5,847 bases of DNA. Source: Gracilimonas sp035704785 (GTDB lineage: Bacteria; Bacteroidota; Rhodothermia; Balneolales; Balneolaceae). Each line of letters opens with the position of its first letter. Position 1 is the first letter of the stretch. Made by a program: the position numbers and the translations under genes. Positions 1-5,847 of this stretch are shown here, in pieces. A model generated the notes under the pieces. The model did not search any database. It was not told the origin of the DNA and saw only the letters and a program-made list of their open reading frames with translations. The stretch spans positions 1 through 5,847 of the forward strand of contig NZ_DASSWP010000080.1 in the NCBI RefSeq assembly GCF_035704785.1, in the 5' to 3' direction.

Positions 1-1
1 C

Positions 2-59
2 CCATCTGACGGCTGTTTAAGGGTCAGGCATTCCAATCCCACAAAGAGCCGTCTGATGG
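2..59. repeat. Imperfect inverted repeat, 13-bp arms
   Basis: Positions 2-14 (CCATCTGACGGCT) are the reverse complement of 47-59 (AGCCGTCTGATGG) with a single mismatch. The 32-bp middle (15-46) could be a loop or the core of a small element. The left arm lies one base from the window edge, so the structure may extend outside. It could be the end of an intergenic repeat or chance; there is no adjacent T-run to make it a terminator. Confidence 0.45.
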
Positions 60-103
60 ATGCAATTAGGCTTGGTTGTACCATACGGTCCTCTCCCTCG
101 CTG

Positions 104-119
104 AATGAACAAGTTCATT
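104..119. repeat. Short inverted repeat AATGAAC-AA-GTTCATT
   Basis: Seven-base arms at 104-110 and 113-119 are perfect reverse complements separated by AA. A two-base spacer is too tight for a simple hairpin loop, so if functional it is more likely a dimeric protein-binding site or part of a larger repeat. No gene starts nearby in the window. Confidence 0.4.
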
Positions 120-125
120 ACGCAT

Positions 126-143
126 TCCCTCTCCAAAGAGGGA
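126..143. repeat. Stem-loop with 7-bp perfect stem
   Basis: TCCCTCT (126-132) and AGAGGGA (137-143) are perfect reverse complements around a CCAA loop, giving a stable GC-containing hairpin. Neither strand has a T-run directly after the stem, so it does not look like an intrinsic terminator. CCCTCT/AGAGGG hairpins of this kind recur between genes in some Bacteroidota as far as I remember, which would fit a REP-like unit; that recollection is unverified. Confidence 0.5.
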
Positions 144-211
144 CAGGTTCTTGCTACACCTACTATGCCGGATAATTATTTCCAACCATTACTTCAATAT
201 TAAATGTTCCT

Positions 212-227
212 TGTTGAATATTCAACA
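212..227. repeat. Perfect 16-bp palindrome
   Basis: TGTTGAATATTCAACA reads identically on both strands with no spacer. An overlapping, wider inverted repeat also exists: AATGTT at 203-208 against AACATT at 224-229. The palindrome could bind a dimeric regulator or be part of an intergenic repeat. It lies about 100 nt past the galE stop on the leftward strand, so it is not an obvious promoter operator for any gene in view. Confidence 0.6.
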
Positions 228-252
228 TTCCATTCTGGATGGTGAATGCAGC

Positions 253-265
253 TCAGGTTGCCTGA
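253..265. repeat. Small hairpin TCAGG-TTG-CCTGA
   Basis: Five-base perfect arms (253-257 and 261-265) surround a three-base loop. It sits just beyond the candidate galE terminator on the leftward strand, shares the CAGG/CCTG core with the hairpin at 293-303, and could pair with it instead. It has no T-tract of its own. Confidence 0.3.
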
Positions 266-285
266 TAGGGGTTTATATGAGACAT

Positions 286-303
286 AAAAAAGCCTGATGC
301 AGG
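286..303 (-). terminator. Candidate intrinsic terminator after galE
   Basis: Read leftward, a short GC-rich stem (CCTG, CAT loop, CAGG, plus-strand 293-303) is followed by one C and then six T residues (plus-strand A-run 286-291). It begins about 22 nt after the galE stop codon, where an operon terminator is expected. The stem is only four base pairs, so it is weak; the position and the T-tract are the main support. Confidence 0.45.
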
Positions 304-325
304 TGCCATCTCAACAAGAAAAAAA

Positions 326-1339
326 TCACCCCTCATACCCATCAGGGTTCTTGGACTGCCATCTCCAGGTGTCTTCGCACATTTCTTTGATGCCGCGGGT
401 GGCTTTCCAACCGAGTTCATGCTCGGCTTTGGTGGGATCGGCGTAACATTCGGCAATATCTCCGGGGCGACGGGGAGTTACCTTGTAAGGGATCTTTTTA
501 CCGGAAGCTTCTTCAAAAGCCTTTACCATATCGAGGACACTGGAGCCTTTGCCGGTTCCGAGGTTATAAACCAATAGGCCCGGATCCGAATTTAGTTTAT
601 CAAGGGCTTTTAAGTGACCTATAGCCAGATCCACCACATGGATGTAGTCCCGAACGCCGGTGCCGTCGTGGGTGGGGTAATCATCCCCGAATACGGCCAG
701 TTCATTCAGCTTGCCCACGGCAACTTGGGAAATATAGGGCATCAGATTATTGGGAATGTCATTGGGGTCTTCGCCGATCAGCCCGCTTTTGTGCGCGCCG
801 ATCGGATTAAAATAACGCAACAGAGCGATATTCCAGGAGTCATCTGCGATATGCAGATCTTTCAATATATTCTCAATGAAAAGCTTGGTTCGTCCATAGG
901 GGTTTGTGGCAGAGAGAGGGGAGTCTTCAGTTATCGGTACTTTTTGAGGATCACCATAAACAGTTGCAGAAGAGGAGAATACAATATTTTTAACACCGTG
1001 CTTCTTCATGACCTCACACAGGTTAATGGTACCGGTAATGTTATTGTCATAATACATGAGGGGTTTCGCAACTGACTCACCCACAGCCTTGAATCCGGCA
1101 AAATGGATCACGGAATCGATATCATGATCAGAAAAGATCTTATTGACCTGCTCTTTATTCAATAGATCCTCTTTAAAAAGCGTGAGGTCTTTTCCGGTAA
1201 TGTCCTTGACTCTTCTGAGCGATTCTTTGCTGCTATTAGAAAGATTATCGATCACAATCACCTCATGGCCATCGTTCAGCAGTTCTAAAACAGTATGACT
1301 ACCAATATATCCTGCTCCGCCTGTTACAAGTACATTCAT
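326..1339 (-). CDS. galE: UDP-glucose 4-epimerase GalE
   Basis: Extended short-chain dehydrogenase of 337 residues, the normal GalE length (E. coli 338). It interconverts UDP-glucose and UDP-galactose with tightly bound NAD+ in the cytoplasm, supplying galactose for polysaccharide and the Leloir pathway. Visible motifs: NAD-binding GGAGYIG at residues 7-13, acidic D31 after the second strand (DNLSNSS), SSSATVYG at 122-129, the catalytic YxxxK (Y148, K152), RYFNP at 175-179 and RPGD at 291-294. The ending (DTWRWQSKNPDGYEG) also matches the family. Position 298, equivalent to E. coli Tyr299, is Cys, a substitution linked to acceptance of UDP-GlcNAc/GalNAc. The ATG fits the Rossmann fold start exactly; no clear Shine-Dalgarno is seen. 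It is the last gene of a leftward operon, 12 nt after the Hpt gene. Confidence 0.96.
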   Translation of the reverse strand: MNVLVTGGAGYIGSHTVLELLNDGHEVIVIDNLSNSSKESLRRVKDITGKDLTLFKEDLLNKEQVNKIFSDHDIDSVIHFAGFKAVGESVAKPLMYYDNNITGTINLCEVMKKHGVKNIVFSSSATVYGDPQKVPITEDSPLSATNPYGRTKLFIENILKDLHIADDSWNIALLRYFNPIGAHKSGLIGEDPNDIPNNLMPYISQVAVGKLNELAVFGDDYPTHDGTGVRDYIHVVDLAIGHLKALDKLNSDPGLLVYNLGTGKGSSVLDMVKAFEEASGKKIPYKVTPRRPGDIAECYADPTKAEHELGWKATRGIKEMCEDTWRWQSKNPDGYEG

Positions 1340-1351
1340 GATCTATTACTA

Positions 1352-1699
1352 TTAGGTTTTTTCTTTCAGCTCTTCAATGATCTCATCACAAATACCCCGG
1401 ATCTTATCGGATGAAGCTTTCAGTTCCTTATCCGGTTTTTCATCCCAAAGCAGTGTTTTTGCGTGCTCGTACTCTTCAATGATCTGATCAAGGCCAAGCA
1501 TTTGTGCCACGGGCTTTATCTTATGTCCGGCTTTACGGAAGTTGGTTTCATCGCGCACCAAAAGGAATTTGCTGTAATTAGTGGAAAATTCATCAAATGA
1601 ATCAATAGCTGCATTAGCGAATTCACGTATATATTTTTCTTCACCGTAGAGCATTTTCGAAAGTCCCGAAAAGTCTATTAACGTATTATTCTTCTTCAA
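1352..1699 (-). CDS. Stand-alone Hpt (histidine phosphotransfer) domain protein
   Basis: Small 115-residue, largely helical, soluble protein. The segment FRKAGHKIKPVAQMLGL (54-70) matches the Hpt phospho-acceptor helix, with H59 as the likely phosphorylated histidine and the following K-x-K-P typical of Bacteroidota Hpt proteins. Such proteins relay phosphate between hybrid histidine kinases and response regulators; no kinase or regulator is in the window, so the partner is unknown. The N-terminal LIDFSGLSKMLYGEEKYIREF resembles the conserved first Hpt helix, so the start must lie upstream of it. The only usual in-frame initiator there is TTG (1697-1699), 4 nt after the thioesterase stop, with a weak purine stretch before it; starting at Met16 would cut off conserved sequence. 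It lies between the thioesterase and galE in one operon. The Hpt call is good; the pathway is unknown. Confidence 0.78.
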   Translation of the reverse strand: MKKNNTLIDFSGLSKMLYGEEKYIREFANAAIDSFDEFSTNYSKFLLVRDETNFRKAGHKIKPVAQMLGLDQIIEEYEHAKTLLWDEKPDKELKASSDKIRGICDEIIEELKEKT

Positions 1700-1703
1700 T
1701 CTC

Positions 1704-2078
1704 TTAATCTTCGTTTACGGGTTCAACAATATTGTGAGGGGTGGGCTTTCCAAATTCATCCAGATGCACAAACACTATTTTATCGATGCTTATGATTGTT
1801 TCTTTACTGAATTTATTGCGCACCAGACATTTAACGGTTATAGAAGTCCGCCCGAATTTAACGGTTTCCATGCCAATTTCAATAACTTCACCCAATTTCG
1901 CTGAATGGACAAAATTTATTTCGGACATGAATTTAGTGACAATATTACCTTTACCGAGCTGACAAAGCACATATATAGCTGCTTCCTCATCGATCCAGGA
2001 TATTACGGTACCGCCAAATAGGGTGCCGTGTGCGTTAAGGTCTTCCGGTTTAATTAGTTTTCTGCTAAAAAATCTCAT
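1704..2078 (-). CDS. Hotdog-fold acyl-CoA thioesterase (YciA/BACH type)
   Basis: A 124-residue single hotdog domain that should hydrolyse acyl-CoA to free fatty acid and CoA in the cytoplasm, acting as an oligomer. The signature runs from PEDLNAHGTLFGG (11-23), with Asn15 and the GTLFGG turn, into the central helix SWIDEEAAIY (27-36), where D30 is the expected catalytic acid. The next strand carries INFVHSA (54-60), then KFGRTSI (74-80), and FVHLDEFGKPTPH (103-115), all typical of the YciA/cytosolic acyl-CoA hydrolase branch. Length is normal to slightly short for bacterial members (about 130-160). Acyl chain preference cannot be read from sequence. It is the first gene of the leftward operon, facing the control region shared with parA, and has a good ribosome site (AAGGA) 4 nt before the ATG. 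Confidence 0.9.
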   Translation of the reverse strand: MRFFSRKLIKPEDLNAHGTLFGGTVISWIDEEAAIYVLCQLGKGNIVTKFMSEINFVHSAKLGEVIEIGMETVKFGRTSITVKCLVRNKFSKETIISIDKIVFVHLDEFGKPTPHNIVEPVNED

Positions 2079-2256
2079 TTTATCCTTATAGTTTATTAGT
2101 ACCTTTAAGATAAGAGTTAAAGCAATAATGAAGTAATTTCATTTTGACTATTAGAATTAGAAAGTTTTATTGGACAATCAATAGAACTAATATTATTGTA
2201 ACAAAGGGAGAATTTTGTACTCTCTATGTAAATAGAATTTATCACGGCTTAAACTT
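2079..2256. promoter_or_regulatory. Divergent control region between thioesterase and parA operons
   Basis: A 178-nt AT-rich gap separates the two divergent start codons, so promoters for both operons should lie here. Facing parA, TTG at 2170-2172 is followed 18 nt later by TATTATTG (2191-2198), a loose match both to sigma-70 (TATTAT) and to the Bacteroidota -7 box (TAnnTTTG). Four same-strand copies of (A/T)TAGAA occur at 2151-2156, 2157-2162, 2181-2186 and 2232-2237. The last overlaps an inverted repeat, TCTAT-GTAA-ATAGA (2223-2236), 20 nt before the parA start. These could be operator sites for the RHH protein of the operon, but in such AT-rich sequence chance is possible. No convincing leftward -35/-10 pair was found. 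Confidence 0.45.
2083..2087 (-). promoter_or_regulatory. Ribosome binding site of the thioesterase gene
   Basis: Read leftward, AAGGA lies 4 nt before the ATG at 2076-2078. It is the clearest Shine-Dalgarno match in the window; galE and parA show none. It supports the chosen start codon. Confidence 0.55.
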
Positions 2257-3015
2257 ATGAAGACAATAGCATTAACAAATCAGAAGGGCGGAGTTGGCAA
2301 AACAACGACTACCATTAATCTTGGGGCCGGACTTGCTAAACTAGGCAAGAAAGTGCTTCTGATAGATCTGGATCCACAGGCTAATTTAACCTATTCGTTA
2401 AGAACTCACTCTCACAGACTTGATAAAACCATTTATCATGCCTTAAGAGGCACTGTAAGTATTGATGAGTTAATTATAGAGCACAATGGTTTTGATTTCG
2501 TTCCGTCTTCGTTGGAACTTTCCGGAGCTGAACTTGAATTGGCGAGTGAACCGGCAAGGGAAGGTCTATTGAAGAACGTAATGAAAGACCTGGAAAAGAA
2601 TCATGATTACGACTATGTACTCATTGATTGCCCGCCTAACTTAGGTCTATTGACGCTGAATGCTTTTACAGCCGTAAAAGATATTTTCATTGTTCTTCAA
2701 TCAGAATATTTGGCGCTTCACGGACTCTCAAAACTGCTTGATCTGGTTAAGGTTGTGCAGCAACGGCTGAATAATCAGCTGGAAGTGGGTGGCATTATTT
2801 GTACACTCTATGACAGCCGTAAAAATTTGAACAAAGAAGTGGTGGGGCATATCAAAGATTATTTTGGCCCTAAAGTATTTAAGACGATCATTCGGGATAA
2901 TGTGGCCCTTGCTGAAGCCCCGAGTCACCATAAAACGATATTTGAATACGATGGCAACAGCGCAGGTGCGCAAGACTATTTCGCTCTAGCTAAGGAAATC
3001 AAAAACGGCAAGTAA
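2257..3015 (+). CDS. parA: ParA/Soj-type partition ATPase
   Basis: Deviant Walker-A ATPase of 252 residues, the size of chromosomal Soj-type ParA without the extra N-terminal DNA-binding domain of P1-type ParA. In this family ATP-bound dimers coat the nucleoid and a partner protein triggers hydrolysis, so cargo (DNA or a protein complex) is moved or spaced. Visible: KGGVGKTT at 10-17 with the signature Lys10 and Lys15, the Walker A' segment IDLDPQAN at 36-43, Walker B YVLIDCPP at 120-127, and the C-terminal block IIRDNVALAEAPSHHKTIFE (211-230) typical of Soj, whose basic residues help non-specific DNA binding. The ATG is firm, as an in-frame TAG lies 24 nt upstream; there is no Shine-Dalgarno. 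The partner gene starts 3 nt after the stop. No parB or parS is seen, so the cargo is unknown. Confidence 0.93.
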   Translation: MKTIALTNQKGGVGKTTTTINLGAGLAKLGKKVLLIDLDPQANLTYSLRTHSHRLDKTIYHALRGTVSIDELIIEHNGFDFVPSSLELSGAELELASEPAREGLLKNVMKDLEKNHDYDYVLIDCPPNLGLLTLNAFTAVKDIFIVLQSEYLALHGLSKLLDLVKVVQQRLNNQLEVGGIICTLYDSRKNLNKEVVGHIKDYFGPKVFKTIIRDNVALAEAPSHHKTIFEYDGNSAGAQDYFALAKEIKNGK

Positions 3016-3018
3016 GAA

Positions 3019-3327
3019 ATGAGTAAGAAAAAGAGCCTTGGACATAATCCGCTGGCATACAGTACGCGGAGACATGCTTCTTTTGACTTCATTAATCCCA
3101 CCGGGAGTGATGAAGACGAAGAGTTTGACAAGGACGCGTCTAACGACGAACATGACGAACATAAAGTGACTAAGATCACTGCCAGTTATTACCTGGAAGA
3201 ACCGCTGGTCAAAAGAGTTAAAAGTCTGGCTGACCAAAAAGATGTATCCTATTCAGCCTTAGTTAATGATATTCTTAAAGATTCGTTGAAAAATATCACA
3301 TCCAAAAGTGATGCTTCCGCCGAGTAA
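3019..3327 (+). CDS. Small RHH-domain protein, probable ParA partner
   Basis: 102 residues in three parts. The N-terminus is basic (MSKKKSLGHNPLAYSTRRH, 1-19) and recalls the Lys/Arg-rich, glycine-containing N-termini by which ParB and ParG stimulate their ParA ATPases. Residues 30-48 are a strongly acidic, probably disordered linker. Residues 51-91 look like a ribbon-helix-helix fold: a strand (TKITASYYLE), helix A (EPLVKRVKSLADQ), a turn (KDVS) and helix B (YSALVNDILKDSL). RHH proteins dimerise and bind DNA with the paired strands. Coupling to parA by a 3-nt gap argues that the two work together, this protein acting as ATPase activator, DNA or cargo adaptor, and possibly autorepressor. I do not recognise a named family. 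An antitoxin role is less likely because no toxin gene adjoins it. Confidence 0.82.
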   Translation: MSKKKSLGHNPLAYSTRRHASFDFINPTGSDEDEEFDKDASNDEHDEHKVTKITASYYLEEPLVKRVKSLADQKDVSYSALVNDILKDSLKNITSKSDASAE

Positions 3328-3384
3328 TTTTATTGTTTTTATCCACGTTGCTTTTCTTATAATGTGCCGCATATAAAAGGCACT
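3328..3384 (+). promoter_or_regulatory. Candidate recC promoter
   Basis: A perfect TATAAT (3358-3363) lies 21 nt before the recC ATG. TTGTTT (3333-3338) is the best upstream -35 candidate, though its 19-nt spacing is longer than ideal. A DnaA-box-like TTATCCACG (3339-3347) falls in the spacer. This suggests recC can be transcribed separately from the parA operon. No clear terminator separates the two units, so read-through is also possible. Confidence 0.5.
3376..3380 (+). promoter_or_regulatory. Ribosome binding site of recC
   Basis: AAAGG ends 4 nt before the ATG at 3385-3387, a partial but well-placed Shine-Dalgarno. Together with the conserved RecC N-terminal sequence that follows at once, it fixes the start. 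Confidence 0.4.
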
Positions 3385-5847
3385 ATGTTTCATTCCTATT
3401 ACTCACATTCTTTAGATCAACTCGCGCAACAATTTTCTGAGATCCTCAGATCTGATGCATCAGACCCGCTGAAACCGACTTGGGTAGTAGTTCAGAATAA
3501 TGAGATCAAAGAGTGGCTTTCATTAAAGGTAGCTGCCCATCAGGGGATTGCCGGTAATTTCAGATTCATATTTCCCTCAGAATTTCTGTGGACACTGTAC
3601 CGTCTTAAAAGAGAAGAGGTGCCCCGGGTATTGCCCAGCGACTTAAATGCCATGCAGTGGCTATTGTTTGATCTGTTGACGAAGGAAACTGATCTGCTTG
3701 GTGAAGTCCCGTTTTATGATGTTTCAGAAGATCATCCCAAGAAGAGATTTTATTTTTGCTCTCAGTTAGCGGATAACTTTGATCAGTATCAGGTTTATCG
3801 CCCCGCTATGATGGAGAAATGGCTCAAAGGGGAGTACACCTCCAAAAACATTAACGAGCGCTGGCAGGCGATAATTTGGAGGCGTTTGAACAAAATCGGT
3901 TTCTCGGCTCCAGGATTAGAAGATATTCCCCGTCGGTCACAAGCATTCATTGAACTTATTGACTGGATGGATGACGGGGATGCATTTCTCGATAATATAC
4001 CGGGTCGGGTTTTTGTATTCGGTCTTTCACATGTCCCACAGCCATTTATGCAGATCATCTGTGAATTATCTAAACATAAATATGTTCACTTCTTTGGCCG
4101 GAAAACGGCTAATGTGCAGGGAGATTCAGGGCTGGATTCCTTGTACGATAACTGGAAAAAGCCTGAAACAGAACGGGATTCTTTATTGGATCAAATTCTT
4201 GGTAACAGGAAGTTAAAATTTACTGAAGAAGTAATAGAAGTCTCAGATCCAGCGCATAAACCGTCTATTGAAGTGCATTCCTGCCACAACAAACTCAGGG
4301 AAATACAGGTTCTAAAAGACAGAGTGCTGGAGTATTTCGATGAAAATCCAGATTCCAAACCCCATGATGTGTTAGTGATGGTTCCTGATGCTGAATCCTA
4401 TTCCGGGATGTTAGAGACTGTATTCGGGGCGGATAAAGGCGAGCCGGCGATCCCGGTCTCAAGAGTGTCTATTGGAAGTGTAGAATCCTATGAATACGTA
4501 CTATCTGAGCTTTTAGAGCTGATCTCATCTTCCTTTAAAGCTACCTCAGTTCTGCAGTTTATGCAGCTTGATCCTATTAAAGCTCACTTTTCTTTTTCGG
4601 ATGCAGACCTTAATCTGATCGAACAGTGGGTTGTTGAAAATAAGATCCATCAACAGATCGGAGATGACTTTAATAGTCAATATTCCTGGCAGAAAGGCTT
4701 AAATCAGCTCTTGTCCGGATTTATAATGCATTCGGATAGCTTGCAAGTGTTTGAGGGCCTGGCACCTTCTCATCAGGTATCATCTTCAGATGACGGGGCT
4801 TTAACGGCAAAACTATCCCGGTTTGTTCATTTACTTAAACAAGCTTCTGAGGAAATATCCGGAAGTGAGAAAACGCCGGACCAATGGCTGGACTTCACTC
4901 GTCGTCTTGTGTATAACTTCTTTGGGGAATCTACATCCCGGGCAGGGGAATATGTTCGCCTTACAAAGCTTCTTAATAAGCTGAAGGAACAGGCTGCTTA
5001 CTCAGCTATGGAAGATGGGGTTTCATTCAACCTGATAAAGTCCTGGCTCAGTGGACAGTTAGAGTCACAAAATTCTGGTTCAGGCCGTTTTGGGCAGGGT
5101 GTGACCGTGAGTTCCTATGTTCCATATCGATCGGTTCCGTTTAAGTTTATTGCCGTTTTGGGAATGAATGAAGGCGTTTTCCCTCGTAAAGCGGTAAGAC
5201 CTGAGTTTGATCTTATCTATGCAGATCCCCGGCCGGGAGACCGGGTACTGAAAGAAGATGATACCTATCTGTTTCTGGAAACCATGCAGGCAGCCCGTGA
5301 TCATTTATATCTAAGTTATCAGGGACAAGACCAGCGGTCAGATTCTATTCGATTGCCCTCCATTTTGATCCAGCAACTGCTTGATGTGTTACATGAAGAT
5401 CCGGAAAAAGGCATAAATCGCCATAGCCTTCACCCATTCAATAAGAGATATTTTTCAGATGAAGGGCCGGTTTCCTTTTCAATTAAAAATCTGGCTTTAG
5501 CTAAGCAAACTTCTGGAGATGTCATTGGGTCGGAGAGTTTGTTTATGGATGATAGTCTTGACCTGAAGACGGATGAATTGATTACCGGGATCAATATTAA
5601 CGATCTAATTAAATATTTTGGTCATCCAAGCAAGTACCTGTTGGAGAATAAATTAAATATTGGCAACTATGATACTTTTAATTCAATAGAAGACCGGGAG
5701 TCATTCAAGCTTAAAGGGTTGGAGCGGTACAAATTGGATGATCTTCTGTTTCGGTCTTTAACGAATAAGGAATCTGTTGATCGGGTGTATGAGTATGCGG
5801 TCGCTTCCTCTATGATCCCGGAGAAACTGCAGGGAGAAAAGGCCTTC
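3385..5847 (+). CDS. recC: Exodeoxyribonuclease V subunit gamma RecC (3' end outside window)
   Basis: Open from ATG to the window edge, 821 codons with no stop; E. coli RecC has 1122, so about the last quarter is missing. RecC is the non-catalytic scaffold of RecBCD: it splits the DNA ends, channels the 3' strand and reads Chi during double-strand-break repair. Family matches in order: VVVQNNEIKEWLS (34-46), GIAGNFRFIFPSEFLW (54-69), FDQYQVYRP (132-140), GLSHVPQPFMQ (213-223), VLVMVPDAESYS (329-340), YVPYRSVPFKFIAVLGMNEG (578-597), RPGDR (616-620) with DDTYLFLE (625-632), HPSKYLLENKL (747-757) and GLERYKL (778-784). The helicase-like part has no Walker A, as expected. Relative to E. coli, the segment between roughly residues 244 and 302 is some 75 residues shorter. 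recB and recD probably follow downstream, but that is not visible. Confidence 0.94.
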   Translation, partial: MFHSYYSHSLDQLAQQFSEILRSDASDPLKPTWVVVQNNEIKEWLSLKVAAHQGIAGNFRFIFPSEFLWTLYRLKREEVPRVLPSDLNAMQWLLFDLLTKETDLLGEVPFYDVSEDHPKKRFYFCSQLADNFDQYQVYRPAMMEKWLKGEYTSKNINERWQAIIWRRLNKIGFSAPGLEDIPRRSQAFIELIDWMDDGDAFLDNIPGRVFVFGLSHVPQPFMQIICELSKHKYVHFFGRKTANVQGDSGLDSLYDNWKKPETERDSLLDQILGNRKLKFTEEVIEVSDPAHKPSIEVHSCHNKLREIQVLKDRVLEYFDENPDSKPHDVLVMVPDAESYSGMLETVFGADKGEPAIPVSRVSIGSVESYEYVLSELLELISSSFKATSVLQFMQLDPIKAHFSFSDADLNLIEQWVVENKIHQQIGDDFNSQYSWQKGLNQLLSGFIMHSDSLQVFEGLAPSHQVSSSDDGALTAKLSRFVHLLKQASEEISGSEKTPDQWLDFTRRLVYNFFGESTSRAGEYVRLTKLLNKLKEQAAYSAMEDGVSFNLIKSWLSGQLESQNSGSGRFGQGVTVSSYVPYRSVPFKFIAVLGMNEGVFPRKAVRPEFDLIYADPRPGDRVLKEDDTYLFLETMQAARDHLYLSYQGQDQRSDSIRLPSILIQQLLDVLHEDPEKGINRHSLHPFNKRYFSDEGPVSFSIKNLALAKQTSGDVIGSESLFMDDSLDLKTDELITGININDLIKYFGHPSKYLLENKLNIGNYDTFNSIEDRESFKLKGLERYKLDDLLFRSLTNKESVDRVYEYAVASSMIPEKLQGEKAF

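Larger units (their letters stand above)
1..325. other. Non-coding region downstream of galE, rich in inverted repeats
   Basis: No convincing gene is visible in this stretch on either strand. It contains an imperfect 13-bp inverted repeat (2-14 with 47-59), a near-palindrome (104-119), a 7-bp-stem hairpin (126-143), a perfect 16-bp palindrome (212-227), a 5-bp hairpin (253-265) and a candidate terminator for galE (286-303). One plus-strand frame is open from position 2 to a TAA at 173-175, but it has no start of its own inside the window and resembles no protein I know. The density of short inverted repeats suggests a degenerate or dispersed intergenic repeat element; that is inference, since only one copy can be seen here. 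Confidence 0.6.

Overview
The window looks like a stretch of bacterial chromosome, moderately AT-rich and densely packed, with two divergent gene groups. The gene styles suggest a Bacteroidota-type organism, perhaps Balneolaeota/Rhodothermia: a stand-alone Hpt protein with an H-K-x-K-P box, weak or absent Shine-Dalgarno sequences, and short operonic gaps. This is inference from the look of the proteins; no 16S or other marker is present. No transposase, integrase, tRNA, rRNA or CRISPR array is visible.

Layout. Positions 1-325 hold no convincing gene. They carry a cluster of inverted repeats and palindromes and end in a candidate terminator for the leftward operon. Positions 326-2078 form a leftward operon read in the order hotdog acyl-CoA thioesterase, Hpt phosphotransfer protein (TTG start), then galE (UDP-hexose 4-epimerase), with gaps of 4 and 12 nt. 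Positions 2079-2256 are a divergent control region. Positions 2257-3327 are a rightward two-gene operon: a Soj-type ParA ATPase and, 3 nt later, a 102-residue protein with a basic N-terminus, an acidic linker and a C-terminal ribbon-helix-helix (RHH) domain. At 3385, after a 57-nt gap with a good TATAAT box, begins recC, the gamma subunit of exonuclease V. It stays open through the right edge (821 codons seen, C-terminus missing).

How the genes work together. The leftward group mixes lipid/acyl-CoA housekeeping, a signalling phosphorelay piece and nucleotide-sugar supply, so it may be an operon of convenience. The ParA/RHH pair looks like a compact segregation or positioning module of the ParF-ParG kind rather than ParA-ParB. 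RecC would work with RecB and RecD in double-strand-break repair; those genes are expected beyond the right edge.

Points most worth following: the ParA/RHH module and its repeat-bearing upstream region; a RecC with substitutions at positions known in E. coli to read Chi and a shortened segment in the N-terminal half; a GalE with Cys at the substrate gatekeeper position; and the palindrome-rich non-coding tail at 1-280, which may be a dispersed intergenic repeat.
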